This document shows positions 52,388-61,232 of a DNA stretch of 64,000 bases, piece after piece; the stretch's first letter is position 1; every line of letters begins with the position of its first letter. Location of the stretch: contig JAIEOV010000062.1 in assembly GCA_019750135.1 (NCBI GenBank), positions 62,001 to 126,000 on the forward strand. Reading direction: 5' to 3'. Source of the DNA: Reyranella sp. GTDB taxonomy: Bacteria; Pseudomonadota; Alphaproteobacteria; Reyranellales; Reyranellaceae. A model generated the notes under the pieces. The model saw nothing but the letters and a program-made list of their open reading frames with translations, was not told where the DNA came from and did not search any database. The translations under genes and the position numbers were made by a program.

Positions 52388-52416
52388 CGGGAGGCCTAGT
52401 CGAGGGCTGACTGCGC
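52374..52416 (+). repeat. Direct repeat, right copy (permease 3'-end remnant)
   Basis: This is a diverged copy of 50694-50736. In the permease frame it would encode VTGLTGGLVEG-stop, a recognisable relic of the MalG-type C-terminus with four amino-acid changes. In the b561 frame it contributes the last codons and the stop. No permease sequence precedes it, so it is a remnant rather than a gene. Confidence 0.75.
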
Positions 52417-52438
52417 TCAACACCGAGGGACGCCGCCG

Positions 52439-52840
52439 ATGACCGATATTCCCGCCGCCTACATGGATCTGCTGCTGGAGAAGAAGCCGCTCGCCCACCT
52501 GGCGACCGTGCTGCCCGACGGCTCGCCGCAGAACACGCCGGTGTGGTTCGACTACGTCGACGGCAAGATCCGTGTGAACTCGGCGCTGGGCCGGACGAAG
52601 GTACGCAACATGAAACTCGGCGCCAAGGTCGCCCTGTCGATTTCCGACCCCGGCAATCCCGACCGTTACGTCCAGCTGCGCGGCACCGTGACCGGCGTGC
52701 GCCAGGACGAGGTTGCCGCCGCGCATATCGATCAGCTCGCCTACAAGTACATGGGGCTCGACAAGAACCCCTATGCCAATCCGGCCGACGTGCGCGTGAT
52801 GTTCGAGATCTCGGTGTTCTCCGTCCAGGGCATGAGCTGA
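52439..52840 (+). CDS. PPOX-class (pyridoxamine 5'-phosphate oxidase-like) F420/FMN-binding protein
   Basis: A 133-residue split-barrel protein. HLATVLPDGSPQNTPVWFDYVDGKIRVNS is the typical N-terminal strand set, and RNMKLGAKVALSISDP with RYVQLRGTV follows, as in the PPOX-class F420-dependent group. Such proteins bind FMN, F420 or haem breakdown products and reduce small molecules. Before the b561/catalase module was acquired it may have followed the permease gene directly. Substrate is unknown. Confidence 0.87.
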   Translation: MTDIPAAYMDLLLEKKPLAHLATVLPDGSPQNTPVWFDYVDGKIRVNSALGRTKVRNMKLGAKVALSISDPGNPDRYVQLRGTVTGVRQDEVAAAHIDQLAYKYMGLDKNPYANPADVRVMFEISVFSVQGMS

Positions 52841-52848
52841 GGCGCAAA

Positions 52849-53811
52849 ATGCTTCGTCGCCGGCACCTCGCCGCAGCCGTCGTCGTCCTGCCGATGATCG
52901 CGGGCCGGGCCGGTGCACAGGCATGGCCGTCGCGTCCCGTGCGCTGGGTCGTCGGCTACGCGCCCGGCGGCGGCAACGACATCGTGGCGCGTCTGATGGG
53001 CCAGTGGTTCTCGGACCGGCTGGGACAGACCTTCCTGATCGAGAACAAGCCGGGCGCGGCCACCAACATCGCGGCCGAATTCGTCGTGAACGCCGCCCCC
53101 GACGGCTACACGCTGCTGCTGGTCGGCCAGCCCAACGCAATCAACGCCACGCTCTACGAGACGCTGCCGTTCAACTTCATCCGCGACATCGCGCCGGTCG
53201 CCGGCATCATGACCGTGCCCAACGTCATGGTGGTCAGCCCGTCGTTTCCGGCGAACACCGTCGCCGAGTTCATCGCTTACGCCAAGGCCGATCCCGGCAA
53301 GGTCAACATGGCCTCCGCCGGCAACGGCAGCGCCGCGCATCTCGCGGGCGAACTCTTCAAGTCTATGACCGGCGTGAACATGGTCCACGTGCCCTATCGC
53401 GGCCAGGCGCCGGCGATCGCCGACCTGCTGTCGGGCCAGGTGCAGGTGCTCTTTGCCACCTCACCCGCCTCGATGGAGTTCATCAAGAGCGGCAAGCTGA
53501 AGGCGCTCGCCGTCACCACGGCGGTCCGCGCAGAGGCCCTGCCCGACCTGCCGACCGTGGGCGACACCGTGCCGGGCTACGAGGCGAGCGCCTGGTACGG
53601 CCTCGGCGCGCCGCACAAGACGCCGGCCGAGATCATCGACCGGCTGAACAAGGAGACCAATGCCGGCCTCGCCGACGCCAGGCTGAAGTTGCGGCTGGCC
53701 AATCTCGGCGGCACCTTGATCCCGGGCTCGCCCGCCGACTTCGGCAGGCTCATCGCCGAGGACACCGAGAAATGGGGCAAGGTCATCCGCTCGGCCAACA
53801 TCAAACTCTAG
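52849..53811 (+). CDS. Tripartite tricarboxylate transporter receptor (Bug family)
   Basis: A 320-residue periplasmic receptor starting at ATG 52849. Signal peptide LAAAVVVLPMIAGRAGAQ is followed by WPSRPVRWVVGYAPGGGNDIVARLMG, and IENKPGAATNIAAEFV and VPYRGQAPAIADLLSGQV are Bug family hallmarks. These receptors bind carboxylated or small organic solutes for TctAB transporters. No tctA/tctB gene is present here, which is common for orphan Bug receptors. Confidence 0.92.
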   Translation: MLRRRHLAAAVVVLPMIAGRAGAQAWPSRPVRWVVGYAPGGGNDIVARLMGQWFSDRLGQTFLIENKPGAATNIAAEFVVNAAPDGYTLLLVGQPNAINATLYETLPFNFIRDIAPVAGIMTVPNVMVVSPSFPANTVAEFIAYAKADPGKVNMASAGNGSAAHLAGELFKSMTGVNMVHVPYRGQAPAIADLLSGQVQVLFATSPASMEFIKSGKLKALAVTTAVRAEALPDLPTVGDTVPGYEASAWYGLGAPHKTPAEIIDRLNKETNAGLADARLKLRLANLGGTLIPGSPADFGRLIAEDTEKWGKVIRSANIKL

Positions 53812-53888
53812 CCTCCGGGCGCATGGACAAGCGGCCTGAAGACCGCGATCATCCCGGCACATAGCCTTTCATGGAGATCGGAGGTCAA

Positions 53889-54635
53889 ATGGCCAACCCC
53901 AACCTCGGCAGTTTCAACCGTGCCGGCACAATCAGCGACCAGGCGGCATACGACGTCGGCCTGCGCGCTCACATGCTGCGCGTCTACAATTACATGGCAT
54001 CGGGCCTCGCGCTGTCGGGCATCGTGGCTTACGCCGTGTTCGCCTCGCCCGAGATTGCCAGCCTGTTCTTCAAGGTCGAGGGCGGCTACGTCGTCGGCAT
54101 GAACGGGCTGGGCTGGGTCGCGATCCTGGCCCCGCTCGGCCTGCTGCTGCTGGTGTCGTTCCGCGCCGCGTCGATGAGCGTCGGAGCCGTCCAGGCCGTC
54201 TACTGGACGGTCACGGCGTTGATGGGCGTCAGCCTGTCGCTGCTGCTGTTCCGCTACACCGGCGCGTCGGTTGCCCGCACGTTCTTCATCACGGCGGCTG
54301 CCTTCGGTGCGCTGAGCCTCTACGGCTACACCACCAAGCGTGACCTCACCGCTGTCGGCAAGTTCCTGTTCATGGGCTTGATCGGCCTGATTCTGGCCAG
54401 CTTGGTCAACATGTTCTTCCCGTCCGGTCCGATGAGCTTCATCATCTCGGTCGCGGGCGTCCTGATCTTCTCGGGCCTGATCGCCTACGACACCCAGAAG
54501 ATCAAGGAGCAGTACGCCCAGGCCTGGGGCAGCGACACGGCCGAGAAGGTTGCGATCTTCGGCGCGCTCAGCCTCTACCTCGACTTCATCAACCTCTTCC
54601 AGTTCCTGATGATGTTCCTGGGCCAGAGGCGCTAG
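53889..54635 (+). CDS. Bax inhibitor-1/YccA family membrane protein
   Basis: A 248-residue multi-spanning membrane protein with about seven hydrophobic segments. ATG 53889 follows a CGGAGG site. The C-terminal segment ISVAGVLIFSGLIAYDTQKIKEQY is the BI-1/YccA hallmark with its conserved Asp, and ALSLYLDFINLFQFLMMFLG forms the last helix. Bacterial members are linked to calcium leak or FtsH regulation. It appears monocistronic and housekeeping. Confidence 0.92.
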   Translation: MANPNLGSFNRAGTISDQAAYDVGLRAHMLRVYNYMASGLALSGIVAYAVFASPEIASLFFKVEGGYVVGMNGLGWVAILAPLGLLLLVSFRAASMSVGAVQAVYWTVTALMGVSLSLLLFRYTGASVARTFFITAAAFGALSLYGYTTKRDLTAVGKFLFMGLIGLILASLVNMFFPSGPMSFIISVAGVLIFSGLIAYDTQKIKEQYAQAWGSDTAEKVAIFGALSLYLDFINLFQFLMMFLGQRR

Positions 54636-54696
54636 GCCGCCCTTCGCTCGGCGGGGCGCGCTTCAGCCGGGCTGGCGCGCGTCCCCAGCAAAGAAC

Positions 54697-55593
54697 TCAG
54701 CGCGCTCTTGATCCGATGACGATACGGATCGGCGCTTCCGTCGGGCCGGGCAACTGCGGGCCGTTCAGCGTGCCGCGGAAGCGGCGCCAGTCGGCGGGCC
54801 AGTTGCCCTTGGCCGCGTTGAAGCCGGCCGAGCGCAGGGCCTCGAGGACCGCGGACGCCGCCTCGTCGGTCGCCGGGTCGCTGCCGTCCTTGATCAGCAC
54901 GACCACGCCGACGATCCCGCCCACGCCGCTCCACGTCCAGGTCAGCGGCGCCCAGCCGGCGTCGCTGAGATAGCCCGAGATCGCGGCGCCGACCGCCGCC
55001 CCGTCGGAGGCTTCGTCGAGCACGTAGACGGCGGCCTTGGTGCCGGCATACTTCTTCAGGCTGGCAACCATCGGCGACGGCGCCGCCGCCGGAACTGCCG
55101 TGGCTGCTTCGGGCGTGAGCTCTTCCTTGGTCACCGGTGGCGGTGACGGTTCCGCGGCAATCACCGGCGCCGGAACTGGAACCGGCTCCGGCGGGCGGGC
55201 CGCCGCCTCCCTCACCTGCTTGCCGAGCTCGGCCACGCGCTTGCGCACTTCCTCGGCATCGACCTCGGCCGACCGCGCCTTCTCGCTGGCCGCCGCGCTC
55301 TCGCGAGCGGCGCGTGCCGCGCGGGCATCGGCGTCGGACGCCGCCTGTTCGAGCAGCTGCGCCCGCTCGCGCGCCCGCGACACCTCCTGTTCGAGATCGG
55401 CGGCATGCTTGCCCATCTCGACCTTGTAGCGATGGATGGCGGCGTACTCCTGGGCGCGCAGCGCATTGCTGAACCTGAACGACAGCCAAGTCGTGATGCC
55501 GAGCGCTGCAACGGCCACGATGGTGGCGACGAGACTTGCGACCATGGCCCGGTCCATGAACGTCGCCCATCCACGAAGCTGCTCGATATCCAT
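54697..55593 (-). CDS. Membrane-anchored coiled-coil protein of unknown function
   Basis: A protein of 298 residues from ATG 55593; the frame stays open to 55638 and the start is uncertain. One membrane segment (about 15-38) follows a short N-terminus. A long Ala/Glu/Arg-rich coiled coil runs to about 130, then a Pro-rich linker. The C-terminal 110 residues look globular (KKYAGTKAAVYVLDEASDG, RGTLNGPQLPGPTEAPIRIVIG). The layout suggests a cytoplasmic-membrane-anchored scaffold or sensor. I do not recognise a named domain. Confidence 0.75.
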   Translation of the reverse strand: MDIEQLRGWATFMDRAMVASLVATIVAVAALGITTWLSFRFSNALRAQEYAAIHRYKVEMGKHAADLEQEVSRARERAQLLEQAASDADARAARAARESAAASEKARSAEVDAEEVRKRVAELGKQVREAAARPPEPVPVPAPVIAAEPSPPPVTKEELTPEAATAVPAAAPSPMVASLKKYAGTKAAVYVLDEASDGAAVGAAISGYLSDAGWAPLTWTWSGVGGIVGVVVLIKDGSDPATDEAASAVLEALRSAGFNAAKGNWPADWRRFRGTLNGPQLPGPTEAPIRIVIGSRAR

Positions 55594-55906
55594 GTTCACC
55601 AGTTTGTTGGAGCGCGTTCCAGTGACGGTCATCGTCATCGTGCTCGGCCTGTGCGCGTTGCGTACGTCTTCATGTCGGTTGGCAGTGTATTGCGTCGCCT
55701 TCGCTCGTCGCGGATTTCTTAATCAACAGGCGCGTGGACAGGCCAGTCGAATCGTCTGCTGCACGCCAACGATCGCGCCTGTCGCTGCCTTGTGATTTCC
55801 GTGTGGCGAGGATCGCGCGATCGACTCCGTGGCGGCGGCAATACCATCAAAATGGCATTGCTATTTCTGCACTCGAAAGGCAAGGATATGTGAAAACGCA
55901 GTGGGG
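55594..55906. other. Intergenic region between divergent membrane-protein genes
   Basis: No gene is visible in these 313 bases. ACAGGCGCG (55726-55734) and CGCGCCTGT (55774-55782) are complementary across a 39-base loop, and GATCGCGCGATC at 55811-55822 is a 12-base palindrome. Either may be regulatory for the autotransporter. No convincing -35/-10 or -24/-12 pair was found. Confidence 0.4.
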
Positions 55907-58708
55907 ATGAACTTGTCCAAGCTTTGGACCAGGACACGAAACACCAGGACGAAACGGCGCCCAGGGAAACGCCGCGCCAGCAAGCTCTTGCCGATGGTCA
56001 TTGGCTGCATCGGCCTCGCCGCCACCACAACGGCCGCGCACGCCCAGGGCACCCAGTGGGATTCGGTCCTGTCGAATTCGAACTGGTACGTGACGGTGCC
56101 CAACCTGATCGCCTACGGCTCGGGCAACGCGAGCTTCTATCGTCCGCCGCCCACCGTCCTGGGCGATCAGACGTTGTGGGCGATCGGCCAGTCCACCAAC
56201 GGCGTCTTCAGCGGCAACAGCAACACCAGCTTCGCCATGGCCGGCGTTCCCGGCGTCGGCACCATCGCCCGGACCATCCAGGGCCTGGTTTCGGACTCGG
56301 GCCAGATCGTCATTCAGTTCAGCTCGGCCGGCCAGCCGAGCACCTTCGGCGTCGGCCAGTTCCGGGCGGTGAACGGCGTCCAGTCGATGGAAATGCAGAT
56401 GATCACCGGCACGAGCTTCATCATCACGCACTGGGCGTACATGATGCCGTACAACCCGGCGACCTTCACGCCGCCCAACCCGGCACAGGTCGTCACCGGC
56501 AACGTCACCTCGCCGCAATGGAACTGGACGGCAGGCACGACGTGGCGCGTCAGCAGCCAGACCCTGTTCGGAACGTCGGCGCCCGGCACGTTCAAGATCA
56601 GCAACTACAACAGCGGCTACTTCTGGGGCCTCGGTGCGGGACCGATCGGCAGCTCGGTCGGCAACTTCACGATCCTCGGGTCGATCACGCCCGAGGGCAA
56701 CATCCTGCTGAGCTCGCTGAGCGACGGCGCGCTGACCAGCCTGTCCGGCCAGATCGCGGGCGACCCGACCACCGGCACCATGCTGCTGCGGCCCTATATC
56801 GGCAACGGAGCCTTTGGCGCGCCTGGCGCCGCCGACATCATGCCGGTGTCGACCATCCAGGCCGGCCAGACCTTCTTCCTCAGCAACGTCGGCACCACCG
56901 TGATCCCGACCTTCGCCGGCGGCACGCTGCAGATCGACACGATCGGCAACACCTACAACGCCAACTTCGCCGTCAGCAATTCACCGACCAACCGCCTCGA
57001 CCTGCGCGGCGGCACCGCCGTGCTCTCCGGAGTCCTCTACGATGCCGTGCCCGGCACGCCGGGCCAGCTCATCATCGCCAACAGCGAGTTCGGCGGCAGC
57101 GTCACCTTCGCCGGCGCCAATACCTACAGCGGCCCGACCAGCGTCGAGCGCGGTGCGACCCTGCTGGTCAACGGATCGATGGTCTCGCCGCTCACGGTTG
57201 CGGGCACGCTCGGCGGCTCGGGCACGGTCGGCAACACCACGATCGCCGGCGGCACGCTGTCGCCGGGCAACTCGATCGGCACGCTGACGGTCAACGGCAA
57301 CATCACCTTCGCGCCGGGCTCGGTCTATCTCGTCGAGATCGCTCCCAGCGCCGCCGACCGCACCAACGTCAGCGGCAGCGCCAACCTGCAAGGCACCGTC
57401 GTCGCGAGCTTCGCGTCGGGCAACTACACGCCAACGCCGCAGGTCGTGCTGTCGGCGGCCGGCGGCCGCAACGGCACCTTCGGCAACCTGGTGACGCTGG
57501 GATTGCCGCCGGGTCTTTCGGCTGGCCTGTCCTACACGCCGACCGACGTGATGATGAACCTGACGGCGGTGCTCGGCTCGGGAACGACGCTCACCGCCAA
57601 CCAGAGCAACGTCGCCTCCGCGCTCAACAACAGCTTCAACACCGGCAACGCCCTGCCCGGCAACATGGCCGGCCTGTTCAACCAGAGCGGCCAGACGCTC
57701 GCCTCGTCGCTCAATTCGCTGTCGGGCGAGGCGCAGTCCGGCGTGCAGGTCTCGGCCTTCGGCTACGGCAACCTCTTCCTCAACACGGTGCTGGCCACGG
57801 GCTCGGGCGGCGGCGTGCGACAGGGCGCGCAATACGCGTCGCTGACCGCCGCCGAGGTCGAGCCGGCGCCACGCCGGCTGCGCGGCTGGCTGACCGGCTT
57901 CGGCGGCTACGGCTGGCTGGGCGGCACGCCGAGCAACGGCTCGTCGGGCGTGCAGACCTCGGCGCAGGGCATTGCCGCCGGCGCCGACTGGAGCTTCGAC
58001 CAGGGCTTGGCGGGCTTCGCCGTGTCGGGCGGCACCTCCAACTGGTTCCTCGACGGCTCGCTGGGCAACGGCCGCGCCAATGTCTTCCAGGTCGGCCTCT
58101 ACGGCCGGGCGATGCTGGATCCCGTCTACGTCGCGGCGGCGACCGCCTGGGGCCAGCAAGGCGTCAGCGTGCAGCGGCCGGTGCCGTTCCTCGGCGACTG
58201 GATGGGCTCGAGCTACACGGCGACGACCTGGTCGGGACGGTTGGAAGCCGGCCATCGCTTCACCCTGCAGGAGCACAACGTCACGCCGTTCGCCGCGGTC
58301 CAGAGCCAGGTCGTCAACGTGCCGGGCTTCTGCGAGACCTCGCAGGCGGGCAGCGGTGCGGCGCTCTGCTTCAACGGCAACGCGACGTGGTCGCTGCGCT
58401 CGGAGCTCGGCCTCGAGTTCGACGCCGACGTCGGCACCGTCCTGGGCTCCAGGGCGAGCCTCGGTGCGCGGCTCGCCTGGGCGCATGAATACAACACGAC
58501 CGGCACGGTCTCGGCCTGGTTCCAGTCCCTGCCCGGCTCCACCTTCACGGTGTCCGGCGCACCGCTGCCGCGGGACGCGGGCATCGTGCGGGTCACCTCG
58601 AACATGCAGCTCGACGAGGCGTGGTCGCTCCGACTGCAGGCCGATGCCGAGTTCGGCAACAACTACGGCTCGATCGCCGGCACGGCGCGGCTGGCGAGAC
58701 GGTTCTAG
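55907..58708 (+). CDS. Autotransporter outer-membrane beta-barrel protein
   Basis: A 933-residue type V secretion protein starting at ATG 55907. A long basic N-terminal region precedes the signal core and AHAQ. The passenger (about 50-640) includes one autotransporter-associated beta-strand repeat region: TYSGPTSVERGATLLVNG, then GGSGTVGNTTIAGGTLSPGNSIGTLTV. The C-terminal barrel covers roughly the last 270 residues and ends ARLARRF, with the terminal Phe recognised by the BAM machinery. No protease or lipase motif is seen in the passenger, so an adhesin or surface role is likely. Confidence 0.9.
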   Translation: MNLSKLWTRTRNTRTKRRPGKRRASKLLPMVIGCIGLAATTTAAHAQGTQWDSVLSNSNWYVTVPNLIAYGSGNASFYRPPPTVLGDQTLWAIGQSTNGVFSGNSNTSFAMAGVPGVGTIARTIQGLVSDSGQIVIQFSSAGQPSTFGVGQFRAVNGVQSMEMQMITGTSFIITHWAYMMPYNPATFTPPNPAQVVTGNVTSPQWNWTAGTTWRVSSQTLFGTSAPGTFKISNYNSGYFWGLGAGPIGSSVGNFTILGSITPEGNILLSSLSDGALTSLSGQIAGDPTTGTMLLRPYIGNGAFGAPGAADIMPVSTIQAGQTFFLSNVGTTVIPTFAGGTLQIDTIGNTYNANFAVSNSPTNRLDLRGGTAVLSGVLYDAVPGTPGQLIIANSEFGGSVTFAGANTYSGPTSVERGATLLVNGSMVSPLTVAGTLGGSGTVGNTTIAGGTLSPGNSIGTLTVNGNITFAPGSVYLVEIAPSAADRTNVSGSANLQGTVVASFASGNYTPTPQVVLSAAGGRNGTFGNLVTLGLPPGLSAGLSYTPTDVMMNLTAVLGSGTTLTANQSNVASALNNSFNTGNALPGNMAGLFNQSGQTLASSLNSLSGEAQSGVQVSAFGYGNLFLNTVLATGSGGGVRQGAQYASLTAAEVEPAPRRLRGWLTGFGGYGWLGGTPSNGSSGVQTSAQGIAAGADWSFDQGLAGFAVSGGTSNWFLDGSLGNGRANVFQVGLYGRAMLDPVYVAAATAWGQQGVSVQRPVPFLGDWMGSSYTATTWSGRLEAGHRFTLQEHNVTPFAAVQSQVVNVPGFCETSQAGSGAALCFNGNATWSLRSELGLEFDADVGTVLGSRASLGARLAWAHEYNTTGTVSAWFQSLPGSTFTVSGAPLPRDAGIVRVTSNMQLDEAWSLRLQADAEFGNNYGSIAGTARLARRF

Positions 58709-58738
58709 AGGCGCCCTGGACAAACCAAGGAGGCAATC

Positions 58739-59050
58739 ATGCTGTTGAAAACAGGATTGGCGTTGGCCGGCCTGCTGGCCGTCACCCAAGCGGCGAGCGC
58801 GGAAGTCTACTGCCGCGCGATCGGCATACCGAAAGGATGCGTAGTGCGGCCCGACGCGGGAGCGCCCGGCGTGGGCGTGGCGCCGGGTGTTGGCGCCGGA
58901 GCGCCGGGCGTGGGCGTCGCCCCCGGCGCCGGAGCGGGCGCGGCCGGCGTTGGCGTCACGCCAGGCGCTGGTGCAGGCGCGCCCGGTGTCGGTGTCGCGC
59001 CCGAACCGTTGAATCGCGGCGGACCGGTCGATCGTCCCGGTCGGCGTTGA
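58739..59050 (+). CDS. Small secreted protein with 13-residue Gly/Pro/Val repeats
   Basis: A 103-residue protein behind an AGGAGG site, 30 bases after the autotransporter. The signal peptide LLKTGLALAGLLAVTQAASA is clear. Two Cys residues (C25 and C34) flank a short segment, then a repeat region runs from residue 41 to 88 with the unit GAPGVGVAPGVGA. The composition is elastin-like and would be flexible and extended. A short Arg/Pro-rich tail ends the protein. No function is known; a surface or wall linker is possible. Confidence 0.75.
   Translation: MLLKTGLALAGLLAVTQAASAEVYCRAIGIPKGCVVRPDAGAPGVGVAPGVGAGAPGVGVAPGAGAGAAGVGVTPGAGAGAPGVGVAPEPLNRGGPVDRPGRR
58859..59002 (+). repeat. 39-base tandem repeat inside the secreted protein gene
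   Basis: Three full units and one partial unit encode GAPGVGVAPGVGA, GAPGVGVAPGAGA, GAAGVGVTPGAGA and GAPGVGVAP. Unit length is constant at 13 codons with few changes, so copy number may vary among strains. Confidence 0.8.
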
Positions 59051-59084
59051 GGAAATTCGATTTCACAAAGGGAGGAGTAGTCCA

Positions 59085-59363
59085 ATGTTCAAGCTCGTTG
59101 TCGCAGCCATGTCCGTGACGATCGCATTCACCGCGGCCGTGCGGGCGGACACCGCGGCAGGCAATGCCTGCGCGCAAAACCTGACGCCGGACGGACAGGC
59201 CATCTACACGACGACCATGGCCGCGAAGCCGACCGCGCAGAACCAGCGCGATGTGCTGGAAAAGGAGACCAAGAGCCTCGCCTTCAACAACAAGATCGCC
59301 CGCGGCAGCGCGCGCGACAACGCGATCGCCGCGGAGGCGTGCATCAAGGCGGCGCTGCAGTAG
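59085..59363 (+). CDS. Small exported protein of unknown function
   Basis: A 92-residue protein with a GGGAGGAG ribosome-binding site. Signal peptide FKLVVAAMSVTIAFTAAVRA is followed by a mostly helical mature part of about 70 residues, with Cys29 and Cys86 able to form one disulfide. It follows the repeat protein by 34 bases and probably shares its transcript. I do not recognise the family beyond small periplasmic hypotheticals. Confidence 0.75.
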   Translation: MFKLVVAAMSVTIAFTAAVRADTAAGNACAQNLTPDGQAIYTTTMAAKPTAQNQRDVLEKETKSLAFNNKIARGSARDNAIAAEACIKAALQ

Positions 59364-59397
59364 GAACGACGATCACGAGGTTGCTCACTCGGCTCCC

Positions 59398-60057
59398 TCA
59401 CTTGGGGCCTAGTATCTCCACGTGCGTGCCCTCGCCTTCGAAGCTGCCGACCTCGATGCGCGCCTTGATCTTGGCGTCGATGAGGTAGGCGCGCACGACC
59501 AGGGCGCGCGCCAGCGCGACCTTGCGGCTGTCGATCCCGCCTCCGAAGGCATAGGCACGCAGCTCGATCTGGCGCACGCCCTTCTCGGCGATGACCTTGG
59601 CGACCCGATCGAGCTCGGCCCGTGTCGAGTCGGTCAGGCTCGCCGTTTGGCCGGCGAAGCCGATGACGGCAAGAGGCGTTCCGGCGGCGGCTGCAGGCTC
59701 GGCCGGCCGGCCGGCCGCCGAAGCAGGGTCCGCCATCGACATAACGGGCGGGTTCGCAAAGATCGGCCCGGAGATCGGACCGCTGGAAGGCGGAGCGGCG
59801 GCCGTGTCGCGCGATCCGCGCAAATTACCTTCGGTGAGCGGGATGAGACGGCTTTCGATCGGCCCGGGCGGCGGTGGCGGCAGATTCGCGTTGCGCGCGA
59901 CGGCCTGAGGCGACCCCGGGACCGGCACCTGCGCCGGGCGCACGACCACGACGCCCGAGTCGCTTGATTCCTGCGCTTGCTGTGCGAAGGCTGGCGTGAC
60001 GCCGATGATCAGCGCGGCGACTGCGACACGGCCCTTGGCGACCGCAGACGATGACAT
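59398..60057 (-). CDS. OmpA-like domain exported protein
   Basis: A 219-residue protein with signal peptide VAVAALIIGVTPAFAQ. A long Pro/Ala-rich low-complexity region (about 35-125) precedes a C-terminal OmpA-like fold of about 85 residues: VIGFAGQTASLTDSTRAELDRVAKVI, RQIELRAYAFGGGIDSRKVALARALVVRAYLI. The usual peptidoglycan-binding NxxLSxxRA pattern is replaced by SRKVALARA, so peptidoglycan binding is uncertain. It is convergent with the small exported genes. Confidence 0.82.
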   Translation of the reverse strand: MSSSAVAKGRVAVAALIIGVTPAFAQQAQESSDSGVVVVRPAQVPVPGSPQAVARNANLPPPPPGPIESRLIPLTEGNLRGSRDTAAAPPSSGPISGPIFANPPVMSMADPASAAGRPAEPAAAAGTPLAVIGFAGQTASLTDSTRAELDRVAKVIAEKGVRQIELRAYAFGGGIDSRKVALARALVVRAYLIDAKIKARIEVGSFEGEGTHVEILGPK

Positions 60058-60224
60058 GACCGATTACCCTTACGTCGTGGCCAGGCAGGCGACGGCGCCT
60101 TGTTAGCAATAAGGGCATGCGTTGCGAAGCCTGAAACGGCTTTCAAGCGGCAAGGTCGTCGACCACGCCGCTTCTGCACCACGGACCGCAGACGTCGACG
60201 CCTCGGCCGGCCTGAGCCAGATTT

Positions 60225-60246
60225 CAGGGTATTGATACGAACCCTG
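60225..60246. promoter_or_regulatory. Nested inverted repeats just upstream of Bug receptor gene
   Basis: CAGGGT (60225-60230) pairs with ACCCTG (60241-60246), and inside it GTAT/ATAC flank TG. It ends 12 bases before the ATG at 60259 and may be an operator or translation-control hairpin. Confidence 0.35.
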
Positions 60247-60258
60247 TCATCGTGAACC

Positions 60259-61221
60259 ATGCGCCTACTCTACATACTCGCCGCCGCTGTCCTTGCTGCT
60301 TCTGCCGCCAACGCCCAGGAGCAGCCGGCCTTCCATCCGACCAAGACGGTGACGATCATCGTGCCCTACACGCCCGGCGGCGGCACGGATGCCGTCGGCC
60401 GAATGACCGCGAAGGCGCTCGAGGAGATGTGGGGCCAGACCGTCATCATAGACAATCGCACCGGCGGCAACGGCTCGGTCGGCGCCGCCATCGTCGCGCG
60501 CGCCCCGCCCGACGGGCACACCATGGTGCTGGCCGTGTCCGGTATCGCCATCAACGCCCATTTGATGAAGCTGCCCTACGAGACGGAGACGGCGTTCGCG
60601 CCGGTTACCGCCGTCGCCTATCCGGTGAGCACGCTGATCGCCACGCCCGACCTGCCGGCCAGCGACCTGCGCGAGCTGGCGGCCCTCGTGCGCAAGGAAG
60701 GGCCCAACAAGCGGACGTTCGCCAGTTCCGAGACCGGCACGCGCCTCACCGGCGAACGCATCTTCGAGCAGGCCGACATCAAGCTGCTGAACATCCCCTA
60801 CAAGGGCGCCGCGGCGTTCGTGAACGACATCTCGGCCGGCCGGGTCGATACCGGCGTTTCGAGCGTCACGTCCGCGCTCGCGCTAATCAACGCCGGGAAA
60901 CTGAAATCGCTCGGCATCATGGGCACCAAGCGCCTCAGCGCCCTGCCCAACGTCGCGACCTTCCGCGAGCAGGGTTTCGGCGGCCTCGACGAGAACTCCT
61001 GGTACGGGCTGTTCGCCCCGGCCGGCACGCCTCCCGCCGTTGTCGAGGCGATCCAGCAGGATATCGCCAAGGTGCTGGCGCGGCCGGCATTCCAGGCCAA
61101 GCTCGTCGATTACGGCGCGTTACCCGGCGGCGACACGCCGGCTGCCTTCAGCGAACGCTTCCTGCGTGACGTGAAGCAGCACGGCGAGACAATCCGGCGG
61201 CTCGGCATCACCGCCGACTGA
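60259..61221 (+). CDS. Tripartite tricarboxylate transporter receptor (Bug family)
   Basis: A 320-residue periplasmic receptor. Signal peptide LLYILAAAVLAASAANAQ is followed by VTIIVPYTPGGGTDAVGRMTAKALE. IDNRTGGNGSVGAAIVARAPPDG and IPYKGAAAFVNDISAGRV are standard Bug motifs. It is the second Bug receptor in the window and is likewise without TctAB. The following dioxygenase gene starts 11 bases later, so it may capture the acid substrate of that enzyme. Confidence 0.92.
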   Translation: MRLLYILAAAVLAASAANAQEQPAFHPTKTVTIIVPYTPGGGTDAVGRMTAKALEEMWGQTVIIDNRTGGNGSVGAAIVARAPPDGHTMVLAVSGIAINAHLMKLPYETETAFAPVTAVAYPVSTLIATPDLPASDLRELAALVRKEGPNKRTFASSETGTRLTGERIFEQADIKLLNIPYKGAAAFVNDISAGRVDTGVSSVTSALALINAGKLKSLGIMGTKRLSALPNVATFREQGFGGLDENSWYGLFAPAGTPPAVVEAIQQDIAKVLARPAFQAKLVDYGALPGGDTPAAFSERFLRDVKQHGETIRRLGITAD

Positions 61222-61232
61222 GGGAGGACATC

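Noticed and set aside
52381..52438. Short remaining permease gene after cytochrome b561
   Set aside because: Only the last 12 codons resemble the permease; there is no upstream coding sequence, so it is a remnant repeat.
58807..59085. Minus-strand open frame rich in Pro/Ala/Thr repeats
   Set aside because: It is the antisense image of the 39-base repeat in the secreted protein gene, with no ribosome-binding site or signal.
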